Source: Zhengitettix transpicula (taxonomy: Eukaryota > Arthropoda > Insecta > Orthoptera > Tetrigidae). Taken from it: a DNA stretch of 64,000 nucleotides. The DNA lies in contig CM073592.1 in assembly GCA_037074705.1 (NCBI GenBank), positions 56,533,129-56,597,128 of the forward strand, written 5' to 3'. Positions 46,053 through 58,570 of this stretch are shown piece by piece; position 1 is the stretch's first letter; every line of letters begins with the position of its first letter. A program made the translations under genes and the position numbers. Below the pieces are notes generated by a model, which saw only the letters and a list, made by a program, of their open reading frames with translations, had not been told where the DNA came from and searched no databases.

Positions 46053-47735
46053 GTATATATATTGGAAAATGCGTTGAGATATTTGTTTCTGTCTCAATAA
46101 CATTGCGAAAATTCCACTGGGGTGTTTCCGTATAGGCTTCACATGAAATCTCAAAGCAATTTCACCATATAGTTCAACATAGTTCCAACTCACAATGCTC
46201 TATAACGCTGAGATTCATCAGAGCCAATATAGGAATGGCGACCACCCGCTGTGTTATTACCAGCGTCATGGAGATTTAGTACGAGGGTCCGTAGTTCATA
46301 CCCCGTGTACGATTGTGTGCCATTGTATACGGTTTCCCCGTGTTCAGCTAGAGAGATGAACTAAATGGGGGAGGGGGGTTCTGGTTGTCTAACGGATTTG
46401 TTGTTGGGGAAACTTCCGTAAAAGTTCCTGCTAGAAAGGCACGTAGCCGAGTACAGATTAAGGAGAGCTCCATGTAGATATCATGAGGGAAATCTCCAGA
46501 AACCTTGAATTAGGTTCACCTGACACTACACTCCATACGATTAGTTTGTTTCAGTTGGAATGCACAAGGATTTACAGTTCACGACTTTTAGTGTTGGGAA
46601 CTACGTGCCATCAAGGCGTCCGTGGGACTATTTCGGTGAGTTCCTGAACCAAAACTATGCGTTCGCATGACTGACTTCATAACCTAAGTGTTTTGTATAT
46701 AAACATTAATCGCTGGAATACTTATCAACGTAACAAATTCCCGTGTATTTATTTAATTTACTTAAACATATTATTTCTGTTTTAGAAATTACCTTACTGT
46801 CAATTGACAAGCTCGTAGAGGTCAATATGATCATTCAATCAGACGGTGAGCCTTAGTGGCCATCTGAAGAGAGGTATGATTTTCAGACAAAGTCGTGTTT
46901 CTCATAGTTTTTAATGTTTCTATGCATTGGTCTTCGCGTCAATTGGACAAATACGTTACGTCAACGATAACGTTACATTCTTCAGAGGGGGTACTTTTGT
47001 GGCGGCAACACGAAGTCTGATGTACATGAAATATGAAATAATGTTTTTTCAAAATACTTCTTCGTTAATATATTTATTATACCGACGCTTATTATACCTT
47101 CGTAACCATAAATAATGATGAAACGTTGAAAAAAATTCATGAATCTACCTGAAATGACAAAATCATTCATTTAAGAGATAAACCAAATAATAATGAAAAA
47201 TAAAAAGTTGTAACACGAGCTCCATTTCCACCTATAATATTAAATACATCATTCAAAGGAATGTATCAGGACGATGTGTTAAAATTAATTTCTCGTTTAA
47301 TTTTTGCTCAGTTATCTCCGTCTTCCTCAGAAATAGGTAAACTATTCAGAGAATGATAAAACGAAAATCAGATTTCGATAAAATCACGTATTATATTTAA
47401 TTATCGTTCTTAGTTGGCAAGTTACGAATATATTAGTTAAAAACAATTTTATTATTAAATTTGGAGGGACTTCAGAAGAGAATGATGACTTTCTTAGATT
47501 CTGCTTATGCTACCTGGTGATGCAATATTTCTGTTCCTAATTTTTTATTGAGAATAATCATTGTAGCAAGCTTAAAATCGTGCCAGGCACACATAGCTCA
47601 ATAATAACAGATTTTAACAAAAAAAATACTTCAAAACTCTAATAACATATTTTTTATTGGATGATTCGAACAATCAATACGATCAAATAGAAATACGTAA
47701 AGCTTCTTTGTTCGCCTTCTTTTCCAATCGTAATT
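46053..47735. other. Mixed DNA, one weak tRNA-like head
   Basis: At 46248-46300 (+) ACCAGCGTCATGG and GGGTCCGTAGTTCATACCCC are spaced like A and B boxes, but both are poor matches. Nothing else recognised. Confidence 0.35.
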
Positions 47736-48060
47736 CTTGGCATATAGATATTCCAATTTTCAATGTATTAACCGTCTTAAGTCGAAGAGCCGATCTCCGT
47801 ACATTGTTAGGGTCGGTCCTTTGAAGGCCCGGGCTGCCGTGTTCGTGGTTTACGCAACGGTTATCTCAGGACGCTATTTCAGAGAGCACACCGTAAGCCT
47901 CCAAGGAGACAACGATACGATATGGCTGCTCCTAATCTGTAACTCTCATTCAGACCTAATGGGAGCGTGGCGAATATACAACCCCGAGATAGCCATGGAA
48001 ATACAGCGGCGACTCAAGATAAAAAAAAAAGTTTACTATAATAATGGCTGCAGATAAAAC
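47736..48060 (+). other. GC-richer patch with an unrecognised 106-codon frame
   Basis: The frame includes SPYIVRVGPLKARAAVFVVY and GDNDTIWLLLICNSHSDLMG. The composition is protein-like, but no family is recognised and no exon boundaries are obvious. Possibly a decayed mobile-element frame. Confidence 0.2.
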
Positions 48061-48334
48061 CTCGCTCTCAGTTCTCGAGGTCCTGGGAAACACTGTTTTA
48101 TTCCTAGTTTATATGTTTCTCAGTAGTTATAAAAATATTTTCACATTCCTTTTTTTAAAAAAAGTTTTTTAAATAGTAAATAAATAAATGTCACCACATA
48201 TTTCCACCAGTCCTCATCGTTTTCATTCATTTGAGTGCAATCTAAAATACTTGCGTGTAATCAAACGATTTCAAATACGGAAATTTGAAAAAATTGTTAG
48301 TCACAGTAGTGATTGTTAATATTTTATTTGTTTA
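48061..48334. other. AT-rich DNA, nothing recognised
   Basis: No feature noted. Confidence 0.4.
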
Positions 48335-48440
48335 ACAGTACTAAAAATTATAAATTAAATAATTATATAACAAAAAACGGACAAAATTAGGTGTAAAAAT
48401 CAATATTACTTATTTTTCTGAGTTTTGTTGTTTTCTTCAG
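48335..48440 (-). repeat. Degenerate foldback-family fragment (locus F)
   Basis: The minus strand reads CCTGAAGAAAACAACAAAAC then TCAGAAAAATAAG, and further on CACCTAATTTTGTCCG. This parallels the core and arm order of the 28181-28382 locus with the stem lost. Weak but collinear. Confidence 0.4.
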
Positions 48441-48778
48441 GGGTAGAGTTCAGATTAGTTCAAGTTCTTTTTGCCATGTCATAATTGTATTTAGTAAATT
48501 TAAGCTAATACAGATGTTTTTAAATTTTCCGTACTAGAATTACTTTAAGCATAATGCATTCGTTAAGGTTTTTTTCTACGTTACTCGTCTTAAACCAATC
48601 AATTAAAATTTTTCATCTATGCTAAAAAATTTAGTTAACAATAAATTGTCTAATATACTGTCGTGTTATATATTTTAGAAAAACTTAAAGTAATTCAAAT
48701 TTAATACTTTCTTAGCTGCCAGGTTGGAATTGGAACGTATTTAGCGGGTCAGTCTAACTGCTCATAAGGCTGTCGTGG
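48441..48778. other. AT-rich DNA, nothing recognised
   Basis: No feature noted. Confidence 0.4.
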
Positions 48779-48990
48779 ACCCGATGCAGGTTTTTCTAGG
48801 GTTTTCCCTGCATTTCTTTAAGCGAATGCCGGGTAGGATCCTTAAACCATAGCCCGGGGGCCCTAGTAACCCTTGTCTACCTTCCTCTACCCTTCCGCAT
48901 CCCCCCTTTCAAATCCCTTCATATGCTATTAAAGGGGAGTTGCCCAATGTGGATCACCCTCATGTAGCCTGTTGCCCTAAAAAAAAAGTT
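48779..48990 (+). repeat. Rp retroposon, 5'-truncated, intact tail
   Basis: From ACCCGATGCAGGTTTTTCTAG to CATGTAGCCTGTTGCCC and a run of 9 A (48979-48987). Very close to the consensus, so probably a younger copy. The clean 5' truncation and A tail fit LINE-driven retroposition. Confidence 0.85.
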
Positions 48991-49782
48991 TCAGACGATC
49001 TGTAACAGCCACTTGTCTGTATGGACCAATGTAAACACTAAAATGATACACTACATATTCTTCAAATTTTCTATAAAAGATATTTTAATTCTCGACAAGC
49101 CATAGGCAACAGTTTCCTGAATTACACGTCAAGCATTAGCAGATTTTAGACTCACCCCAGCCTTCCGACATAAAAGTATTCTAGAATCAAATTACATTTA
49201 ATTCACTGTCGAAAAGAAACTGCAGTTGAAGCACTCTCGGTGTTCTGAAATATATTAGCCACCCTCCTCGTAGTTGAGTGGTGCTATTGACAGAAAGCTC
49301 TGCACCTGGTATCACATTCACTACACACGGACAATAGCTGACCGTATATCTATTTTAGGTGCCGTAATTCGGTTCGTTAGTGTGGCATGTATTAGCTCAT
49401 CCCCTCGAGTCCTAAATCAGCGCAGTAGGGGAGAGGCCTCTCCGCTGATTTCATGTGAACGTATGTTTCCTACGCTTCCTCTTCCACCTAGATGGGGATT
49501 GAGGAGGAATCCCGAGGCAAATTTACCTCAGAGACTTACCTGCTTTTCAATATGGTCAATGTTTACCCATTCAACAAAGACAATTATTAGTGACCGGCAT
49601 TAAATTTTCAATTGCAGTTAATTTTTATATGCAGGAAATTGCCATTTTTACAGTCATAATCATTTTTTATTCATCTTACAGATAATAATGACTGCTTAAG
49701 TGGAAAACTGAAATTAATGCAGATATATAATAAAAAAATTCCGACTGTAAGTGGCTATTTTCCTGTATATATTTAAATATAT
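48991..49782. other. Mixed DNA, nothing recognised
   Basis: A 109-codon plus frame (49274-49603) in a slightly GC-richer patch has no recognisable similarity. Confidence 0.4.
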
Positions 49783-50825
49783 TGTAATGCCAATTAAACA
49801 GGTCATTAATTGTTTTAATATAATTAAATTGTTAGCGGTACGAATGCGTAAAGGCGACAATGAAGGCGGGTTTTTCCTTTGTTCAACAATAGAGACCGCG
49901 CGCGCTTAAACTCTGTATGCACTTGGAGAAGACCAGTCTGCTGCGAGAAACGGAACAGTTCAAATGTAAAAGTCTGATGATCTAAAAGTCTGGAATCGGC
50001 TATGAATGGTGGAGTACGAAAGATGAAACAGTTAAAAATCGACGGGGCGATATAATACATTTAAATTCACCTAGAGCAATGAACAGTAAAGTTTGCAGAT
50101 ATAAAGAACGAATGGCGAGATCCTTTCTACATGAAAGCAGACATTTGTTCACGGAGAGATTTACATAATAATTTGCACACGGTGAAGCAAATTGTTGCTT
50201 CACGCTGATTGAACAATTATCTCATAGAGGGGCCGTACCGACAACCACTAGCAGACCAAAGGGGGCGGCTCATCCGAGGTTCCAGATAGAAGAGGATGAG
50301 TATTTTAATCGTGTGTATCAAAATTTTCAATGAAGTTTAGAGTCTGTGTAAAAATGGCCTTTTAGTATGGTAGTTTTCAAGATACAAGAGAGAGATCTAG
50401 TACCAGACAGACATTCCGTGAGTAACCAAAACTTTGATATAAATTTTTAAACGATAATTAAAAGGGTAGTCAGATTTCGTTCAGTTTTCTTTTCACTTAT
50501 TTTCATATTGTTTTAGGTTAACTTTTTATATTTGAATTGTTAATTGTCAGTTTATACATTGATTTTGTTCTAATTATCAAACCCAGTACTGATCCTGAGA
50601 TATAGAGATCCGACGTATTTGATTGTAATGATATAAGAACTGTATGTTCATAGATGCGTCGAATTATTAAATGAAAATTAAAGTATTTGTTTAAATGGAT
50701 AAAATTCGGCAGGAAAATAGGTCTTTTAAATTGTAAAATTTATCTACAATAATAAATTTATTTTAAGCTTAGTAAATTTTGTTAATTGATTTCTTTAATT
50801 AAAGCTATCCAGTTGTTTATTAAAA
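49783..50825 (+). mobile_element. Solo-LTR-like copy 4 (family LTR-T)
   Basis: Begins TGTAATGCCAATTAAACAGG after TATAT and ends near TTTATTAAAA before TATAT, giving a probable 5-bp TATAT target duplication. Landmarks: GACCGCGCGCGCTTAAAC, GACATTCCGTGAGTAACC, ATCAAACCCAGTACTGATCC then TGAGATA. Confidence 0.7.
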
Positions 50826-52139
50826 TATATTATACCACAGTATTGGTATAATAATAAAAATAAATTAATATTATTTGTATATTTATTAATTCTTAATTAT
50901 ATATTAATTATAATAAAAGTTATTATTTAGTCATTTTTATTAAGGGTAACTGTAATACGATTATATAAAACGCTTTTACTTTCTCAATATTATTTATTAT
51001 GTACGTTCTGGTTGCTTTACAGGTTGATTAAAATAAATAATACTAAGCAAGTTAATGAATTACAAAACGTAAATCATTATTTACATTGTGTCTTACATTC
51101 AGTTTCTGAAAAGATAAAGAACATAATTAATTATTAGAACATGTTTTCAGAATATGAAGTTTTATAGTTGCGTTTTTAATGTGTTCATTATATATTTAAT
51201 TTGCAAATAGTGAATTAATTGAAATAACGTGATTATTTTATATTTTGGTTTGTCTAGGTATCTGAATTAATTTAAGCATGAAACGAGTGAAGTTAATAGA
51301 TGCTGGTAGTTTTATCTACTGATCTTAAATCAGTTTTTGACGTTATTCCCAAGAACTTCCAGGAATTATTCTGCAGACTGCGATTCGTCTTTAAATGGAG
51401 TTTTTCAATATTCGTTCAACAGTGAACGTTATTAAATTTTTTCTGGCACATTTACGGACGGTTTAAATGCGTATGTCACGTCTGCGGTCATATTTAGTCT
51501 ATCAGATATTCACGTAGAATAATGCTCCACTTTAGATGTCAACAACTAAAGGATACTTATAACGAAAATAATAAGACGTCGAAGGGAGGAATGGGTGTAC
51601 TTATTTTAATCACCAGTAATTTAATACTTTTTTTTGTTTTTGAAAGTATATAGAGGAACAGAGAACAATGATAACTAATAACGCACATTTCAGAAGATCA
51701 CTTACGAAGGTTCATAAAAAAATTTGAAATTTATTTCGTTTATTTAATAAACAATTTCCCTTAAATCATTCCATTCTTGTGGTGCAAAAAACGAGCTTTT
51801 TACAAAAAAAAAATTCATTTGCAAATCATTGATTTTGGGTTAAAATTCTACGATTTGGAATGCAAAGAACGGATGCTTAAAGACTAACTGAACATTCATC
51901 ATCTCAAGTTTCAGGAATTATGAAGATTAATCACGAATCATTTCTTCCTACAGCTTGGGACATTACTTCTGCAAGTCTTAATTTTTTTTCAGCTGAAAAG
52001 ACTGAGCAGTATTCCCTGATGTTATTTTAATCCACACTTCTATGTGGATAAAGCCGGTAAATTCCACATCACTGGTGCCTAGTTAGGAGAGGAAGATTAG
52101 AATCCGAAGGGAGTAGGTTTAGAAACAGAAATTAGACAA
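50826..52139. other. AT-rich DNA, nothing recognised
   Basis: No feature noted. Confidence 0.45.
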
Positions 52140-52640
52140 TGTACGCCATGTAGGGACTTTTAAGCGGCTTGTTTGCGGAGGTGGACCCTCTCCGGATGAG
52201 AGCCGGATCGATTGTTGAGCGGACCGTGTGTAATCCGCGGTCCATTGTTTGCTTTGCGAAGACGCTCCGCGCAGCATCCCAAGTACCCAAGTACCTGCTG
52301 ATCCTCCGCAGCAGACTTTAATCGACAGTCCGTCCGCGTCGCAGTTTAAAGACAGGCTCTAATGCACACACACATACGGCTGATTGCGAATTCCGGGCAG
52401 AAAAACCCGAGCGAGCCCTCCTTACCCCGGGGCTTGGAGCACTTGACTTAATGGTGACCCTGAGGGGCTTGCTAATGAAATATCCAGCGGGACTTAACCA
52501 CGTTAGCCCACCACCATATTGGAGCACCGAAGCCCTCCACTTGTTGCGAAAGAAGAGCAGCATATGTGACGCAGTCAAAGTAAATTGAATCATCAGCATA
52601 GAGAGCTTTACAACTGCAGACGCAATTTGCATCTCTAACA
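52140..52640. promoter_or_regulatory. GC-rich single-copy island
   Basis: About 500 bp. Contains the inverted repeat GGACCG/CGGTCC (52221-52226 and 52238-52243) around TGTGTAATCCG, and CTTGCTAATGAAATATCC. A 113-codon minus frame (52318-52659) crosses it without recognised similarity. Candidate regulatory DNA. Confidence 0.3.
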
Positions 52641-53252
52641 ATAAGATACAATTATTCAATGAAATAAATGTTAGACATTAAAGTTAAATCTCTCCTTGGT
52701 GAAAACTGTCTGAGCAATTCTCAATAACACATCTTAGAGCAATATCAAGTTGGTTAATCGTGACCTAAAAGAAAGTCTGGCTAGTCTGAAGTTCCCATTG
52801 TTAAGGATCCAAGACATCACCAATAAGAAGTTTGAGAAGTATTAATTCGCGCTACAGAAGAGTCATCTCGTAGTATATGTTTATAAAAGGAGACGTCGTA
52901 TACGGAGCTCAAAGAAATAAAGATCATCTTGTTTGACTGACAAGAGTTCCCTTCCACCAACCATCCAAGATCTTTAAATTACCAGTATCATAAATTTTTG
53001 CTTGTAAATTAGTGGCTGCAAAGGTTTGTGACTACTGTTTTAGAAAACATTCAAACACAAAATTAAATTGATCTGAATTTCATGAGACTCTATCAAATAT
53101 TTACTGTTACAAATGTACATGAAAATAAATAAATATAATTGTGAACCATTCTGGAAAAAAAATCCTGGATAGTTCTTAAAAGTAGTATTCTAAAACTCAT
53201 ACAGCAAAAAGACAAAACTACACTAAAAGAAATCTAAAGAAATAACATTTTA
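52641..53252. other. AT-rich DNA, nothing recognised
   Basis: No feature noted. Confidence 0.4.
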
Positions 53253-54052
53253 TCTTCTAATAAATAAAACAGTGTGCTTGTTTGTATGTATGTTCCGCAT
53301 ACAAATATATTTAAGTCAGATAAATACTTTTAGAGGCCAATAAGATTGATAGTGTTTCTACCGATGGTATTTGTGTATAATTTCAACCCTTTAGAGCATG
53401 GAAACGAAGCAACCTTAGGGGTGAGGGTGGAGGGGCGTTAGATAAAATTAACGCATAAACAACCCAGATTAGAGTCAAATCCAAGGTTATTGACGTCGCT
53501 GAGTTTAATTACGACGTTCAACTTGCAATTTAATCCTCACGGGCTGGGGTGGTAATTTTCGAATACGTTAATCGGCCGATATTTAAGTCTAATTAATTCA
53601 TAATATTGCTCTGCATGTTCTCTGTGTATAATTTCAACCCTTTTCGGGTTTTGGAGGTGAGCATCCTTAAGGGTGGGGGTGGAATGGCGTTACATGAAAA
53701 ACGCAAAAAGTATCGAGATTGGAGTCGAATCCGGGGTTGTGGTTGTCGTTAAGTTTAATTAGGATATTAAACTTGTTCTACTCCCCCAAGCGGTGCTGGT
53801 CGGGGGGTGGAAATTTTCAAACATGTTAAACGGTCGATATTTGCGACGAATAAATATTTTTTGGGGTCAAAGAGATGGATAGTATTTCTACCGATATTGT
53901 CTGCATACAAATTCAACCCTTTTCGGCATGGAAGGTGAGCACACTTAGAGATAGGGGATGAGGTGCGTTACATAAAAATAACGCCAAAGAAACCGAGATT
54001 GAAGTCAAATGGTGGGTTATAACAACCCGGGAAACGCCAGGCACTCAGCTTT
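53253..54052 (+). mobile_element. Helitron Hel-B, full-length copy
   Basis: Starts after A with TCTTCTAATAAATAAAACAG and ends AACAACCCGGGAAACGCCAG, GCACTCAGCT, then a T run where CTAG is expected, so the last two bases are changed. Contains three related inner blocks (TTTCTACCGATGGTATTTG, AATATTGCTCTGCATGTTC and TTTCTACCGATATTGTCTG, each followed by ATTTCAACCC- or ATTCAACCC-like sequence), so the element body is internally repeated. No Rep/helicase coding sequence. Confidence 0.75.
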
Positions 54053-54672
54053 TTTTAAAATATATTTCAGACCTGCCATATAAAATATTCCAACTTATAT
54101 GCGTGAATAGTCTGGTAGTAATTTCGTGAAGTTGATAAGAATTAAACGTACAGCTTTATCAATATCCTATATATTTTCTAAATATCATAACACGTAATTC
54201 AATTTCTAGATTCCACATGGACCATCGAGTATGCAGTAGCTGTAGATATTTTTCATAAATATCCGTTATTACGTTCGACCCATTTCTTTTAATATCATGT
54301 CAATTTTCTGCTGCCGATGAAATCCAACACGGCTCGTTCATTTTGCGCACGCAGTCAGCATATTTCAGAGTAGAAGCTGGCATATGAACGCATAGATGGT
54401 GCCAAAACTTGTCAAATTCGCAAAACGACTAAAAGGAACTGTCGCGTGTATTAACAAAACGGGTAACAATGGAAATGAGACACATGTAACTTCGATATTT
54501 ATTGCCGAGTGTTGTGGAGCAGTCTAGCCGTCTTTGCAAGCATTCATTTAACTATTCTTTTTTTTAAAAAAAAAACGTTTTTGTATATGGCCAAAATGCT
54601 TGACTTGCTGGTAGCGACGTAAAGTTCTGTTTTATTTTTCAATTACTTTTCTAATATTACTTTATTATCAAA
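54053..54672. other. AT-rich DNA, nothing recognised
   Basis: No feature noted. Confidence 0.4.
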
Positions 54673-55570
54673 CTAGCTGAGTGCCCGGCGTTGCCCGTGT
54701 CTTATTTATATAAACCCGAAAAAGAATTTAATTCTATATTAATCTTCAGTCAAGAAGACACAACCTAAATTTAACTATTCCTAGTTCCGTACACAATTTC
54801 GACCAATAGTGCTTTAATTGAACAGCTATAAAATACATTGAATTTTATTGCATCAATCTCAACAAACATACCTCCGAATTTATTTACCAATACATAAATA
54901 TACTGCATTAATTTAATAGCTATAAGATACATAGAATTTAATTGCATAATAGCAACAAACATACCATCGTTATTCTTTAGAAATATAATTCTCCGCGAAC
55001 AAATAATTGTCAGTAAGTCTTCAGACAGTACTTCTTGAGCATTGCAGGATATAATTGTCCATCAGTATTCGCACATTACGAAGGATTGAAGTGATCAAAT
55101 TGATAGCTACATTCCAAATGTAAAGAAATGGTGGCCATATTGCACTCACTAAATTAACTAACATTTTCCGCAACGATTGTAAAGTATTTTGTATTGTTTT
55201 TTATTATCACTCGATGGAGTATTGCTGTATAAAATTATACTTTTTATTTAAAGAACATATTTCTGCTTTATTTCATTCCTAATAAAGGAAATATTTCCTT
55301 TGTTCGTTGCGTAGTAACGTCTCTCTCTCGCGTGACGTCATTGTCTCTTGGCGCGCAGTAATTTAATATTTAATGATCACGGTTTTTAATTATAATTCTT
55401 TCCACATGTATGCTAGGCGTTTCTCACCCTCACAGTACCGTTTCTCGTGTTTTGAAGAATATGTGTACCAATTTTTGTTGCATTCTGTCCACGCGATAAA
55501 ATTTGTATAAAGAACAACGTAAATACATACATACATACATACAAATATACATCCTTTTTTATTATATAGA
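54673..55570 (-). mobile_element. Complete non-autonomous Helitron (Hel-A copy 4)
   Basis: The left edge is A then CTAGCTGAGTGCCCGGCGTT (the 3' end read backwards, intact CTAG). The right edge is CCTTTTTTATTATATAGA then T (5'-TC). It is 898 bp, longer than its relatives. The extra length comes from a partial internal duplication: AGCTATAAAATACATTGAAT to CAACAAACATACC at about 54827-54874 recurs at about 54919-54966. No coding capacity. Confidence 0.88.
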
Positions 55571-55582
55571 TAGATAGATAGA
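55565..55582. repeat. (TAGA)n at the Helitron 5' end
   Basis: Four TAGA units straddle the 5' terminus (TATAGA is the element's own end) and run into flanking DNA. Confidence 0.8.
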
Positions 55583-56090
55583 TTACATACACTTTCATAA
55601 TATTTTCGGACCGATATCAGAACTTTAAGAACTTTATTTTCCTCTTTAAAATAATGTTTTTCATATTTTATTTTTTATATTAATCCGATTTCATTAAAAT
55701 GGTTGTGAAAGAAAACGTGTGTAGGAAAGAGAGATAAATAAAGATACTTCTATACGTGCTTGTAAATCAACATTTCTCGTTTTCCAGCAACAATTTCTCC
55801 CCGCTGAAGTTAATTTGATGCAGGCATTCCAAACCGGCAGCAGCGGCGAGCACACATCTCGGTGAAAAAAATTACAAAATAAGCATCATTGTTCGCAGGC
55901 GTGTAATTGTTCCGTTGTTTAAAAACTGCTCATAACACGGCTAATTCAACAAAGTTGGAACGCAAGAGGAACAAAAGGTTTTAGGCTCGCTTGTGTCAGA
56001 CTCGGCCGAACTGCTTGCCTTGTATCAACGCGACTCATTGTTACGTTTCTGCCTGAAGAAGAATAACCGTTATTTGCGTTCGGCAACTTA
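55571..56090. other. Mixed DNA with a GC-richer patch at 55780-56060
   Basis: The patch (GGCAGCAGCGGCGAGCAC, GACTCGGCCGAACTGC) is single copy here. No protein similarity recognised. Confidence 0.35.
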
Positions 56091-57338
56091 AAGTGGCACC
56101 AGCGGAAGTTGTCTACGGATTATTGTCAAATCTAGATCTCATTTACACTCCTCCAATCTACTGCAAACGGTCGTTCAAAACTTCCGCTCTCGTAGTGTTG
56201 GTTTTGTTACGAGTCAAAGTTATGAAAGAAGCTATTCCTATACATTTTCTCGTTCATATAAAACCACTAAAACAAATTAATTAAATGACATTTCTAAATT
56301 CAGAAATGTCTAATTATTTTTCAATCTACAATCAGATTCCATGTTTCCATCCGTAACTACCAGTAACGATTTACAACATTTGACTTTTTTTTTTCATAGA
56401 TACACAATTGAGAATTCTCATCCCTCTCATGAAGAAGGAAGAATAATGAGGACGGAAATTATTGAGCAGTCACAACCTAAAATTTTATAATGTTTCAGTA
56501 TACATGTAAAGTACAGTACACTTTTAATAATATGCTAATATTGTTTCTATATAATTTTATTTACAGATGACTAGGACAGAAATAAGTGGAGAAAGCTACA
56601 ATTAAATTTTATTAGTAAAACAATTTAATGAAAAATAATAATTTAATGTATATTTTTTTATAACATTCGCAAGAAATAAAATTTTATATAATTTTCCGAA
56701 GCATTTATTTTGCCGATGAAGCTTTCGACAATTCCATCATAAACTTCAGTTTCCAAAACAATTTTTGAACAATTCCTATATTGGGAACATACAATTTAAA
56801 ACATATAATTTAATTATTATTTACCACTTTTTTTAAAAAAATTCCAGATTATCTTCTTTGATGACACAATTAAATAATATATTAAATAATTGTTAGACAT
56901 GTTGTATAACTGGTGTTTGACCTCTTAGACAACCACAGCTGTCAATTTATTAAGACTGATATTTATAATGTCATTATTAAGTGAAGCGCCCCATAATTAT
57001 TTAAATCAGTGCCAGGAAATAAAATGTTTTAATTGCCCGAACCATTTATTTTTTCGAAGAAGCTTTCACCAATACGGTCATCAACTTCAATTTCAAAAAC
57101 AAATTTTGTAAATTTTATTGTTCGTGTTTTAACGGTTGTTCAAGTCCTTACTATCTACAAAATTTATGTCTTTTGAATAACACAAAAAAATTAGTACACA
57201 CGTCATCACATACTTAAACTTTCTAAATCAAAATTTAATTGTATAATGCACAACTATTCGTAATATTATTATTAAAATAAACACTAAATAGTTGTTCATT
57301 ATATATCGGAGGGTTTCCAATGTCACGATTAAAATATA
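56091..57338. other. AT-rich DNA, nothing recognised
   Basis: Two related blocks at about 56690-56770 and 57030-57115 (CATTTATTTTGCCGATGAAG and CATTTATTTTTTCGAAGAAG, each followed by a TTTC.AAAACAA stretch) form a weak direct repeat. Confidence 0.4.
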
Positions 57339-58373
57339 TGTAATGCCAATTAATTACGCCATTAATTGTTTGTATTAGAAATTAAATTGTTAGCGAATAA
57401 ATTGTTAGCGGTATTTTGAGCGACAAAAAGCGACAATAGCGCTGAGCTCTGTTGCTTTGAGAAAATGCCGAAATGGAAATGCGCGCTCAAACTCGAGAGG
57501 CACGAGGATAGTTAGTTGGTGCCGAAAGATTGCGAAGTACGGAACAAGTAATAAAACCGAAAGATTGATGTGGACGGATGAAGTTTTGAGTCAGCAGCCA
57601 GAAACAGACAGCAAGTGGTCGTGTCAGAAACATAGTCGGGACGATCTAAAGTATTTAAAAGTAAAGTTAGTTTCGGTCAGCAGCAAGGAGCAGAATAGCA
57701 GAGACTACATTTAGGACCAGCCACGAGAGAATAAACAATTAAAACAAATCTTCACTGAGTTACGTTGCAGTTTAAATCCAAATCGGTAAAAAGACTAATA
57801 ATTTTGCAACTCGTGAGATTCCTGTAAGGCAAGCAGACATCAGATAGCCGACAATTAGGAGGGTCATCCAAGCTCCTGGGAGCCAATAAATTCCATTTTG
57901 ATTTCAATAGTGTAGAATCTGTAAGTCGACATGTGGAATCAGTGTAAAATGTTGCAATAGTGTACTTCTGAAGCTACAGAGAATGCTGGTACCAGCCGAA
58001 CAGTATGTAAGTAACAAAAACCAAAACTATGATAATATTGTAAACGCTAATTAAAGGATAGAGTCAGATTTAGTTCGTTCGTTCGCTTTCTTCTAGTTTT
58101 CTTTCGTTGATCGACTTATTTTGTTTTAATTTTAGGCAAATAATATTTTGAATTGTTAATTAGTCAAATTCTACTTTTATCGTGTCTGATCATCAAACCC
58201 AGTAAAGACCCTGAGATATTAAAATTTCAATTGTAATTGTTTTGATTCTCGAAGCCGCAATTCGATAATAAATTATATTTTATTTGTAAAGTCTTGTTTA
58301 ATAATTCAATTAATTAACGCCTATCCTTTTGATTAATATTTCATTTAATTAAGGCTATTTGTTTATTATTACA
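57339..58373 (+). mobile_element. Solo-LTR-like copy 5 (family LTR-T)
   Basis: Begins TGTAATGCCAATTAATTACG and ends TTATTATTACA, with ATATA on both sides (57334-57338 and 58374-58378), a convincing 5-bp target duplication. Landmarks: GCGCGCTCAAACTCGAGAGG, CAGTATGTAAGTAAC, ATCAAACCCAGTAAAGACCC then TGAGATA, and poly-A signal AATAAA at 58268-58273. This is the cleanest solo LTR of the five. Confidence 0.8.
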
Positions 58374-58472
58374 ATATATACATATATATATATTTATATT
58401 TATATATATTGTGATTAACACCAATTGGCGTTGTTTTTTCATCGCTTTTGAGCTCTAGACTCTTATTCGCAT

Positions 58473-58570
58473 CTGAGGAAAGGGACAAGGATCCCAGAAA
58501 CGATGTGTGGTATTTATATTATCACTTATTTTGTCTGAATTGGCTATCTTTCTTATTAATTATTTTCAAT
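58473..58570 (+). repeat. Foldback-family locus D with an intact hairpin core
   Basis: CTGAGGA (58473-58479), GGGA (58482-58485), loop, TCCC (58492-58495), then GAAACG (58497-58502). It is followed by ATGTGTGGTATTTATATTAT and TTTTGTCTGAATTGGCTATC, which match the arm of the 28181-28382 locus. No opposite arm was found nearby. Confidence 0.7.

Noticed and set aside
57457..57714. 85-codon frame (MRKCRNGNARSNSRG...)
   Set aside because: Inside LTR copy 5; not conserved in the homologous copies.
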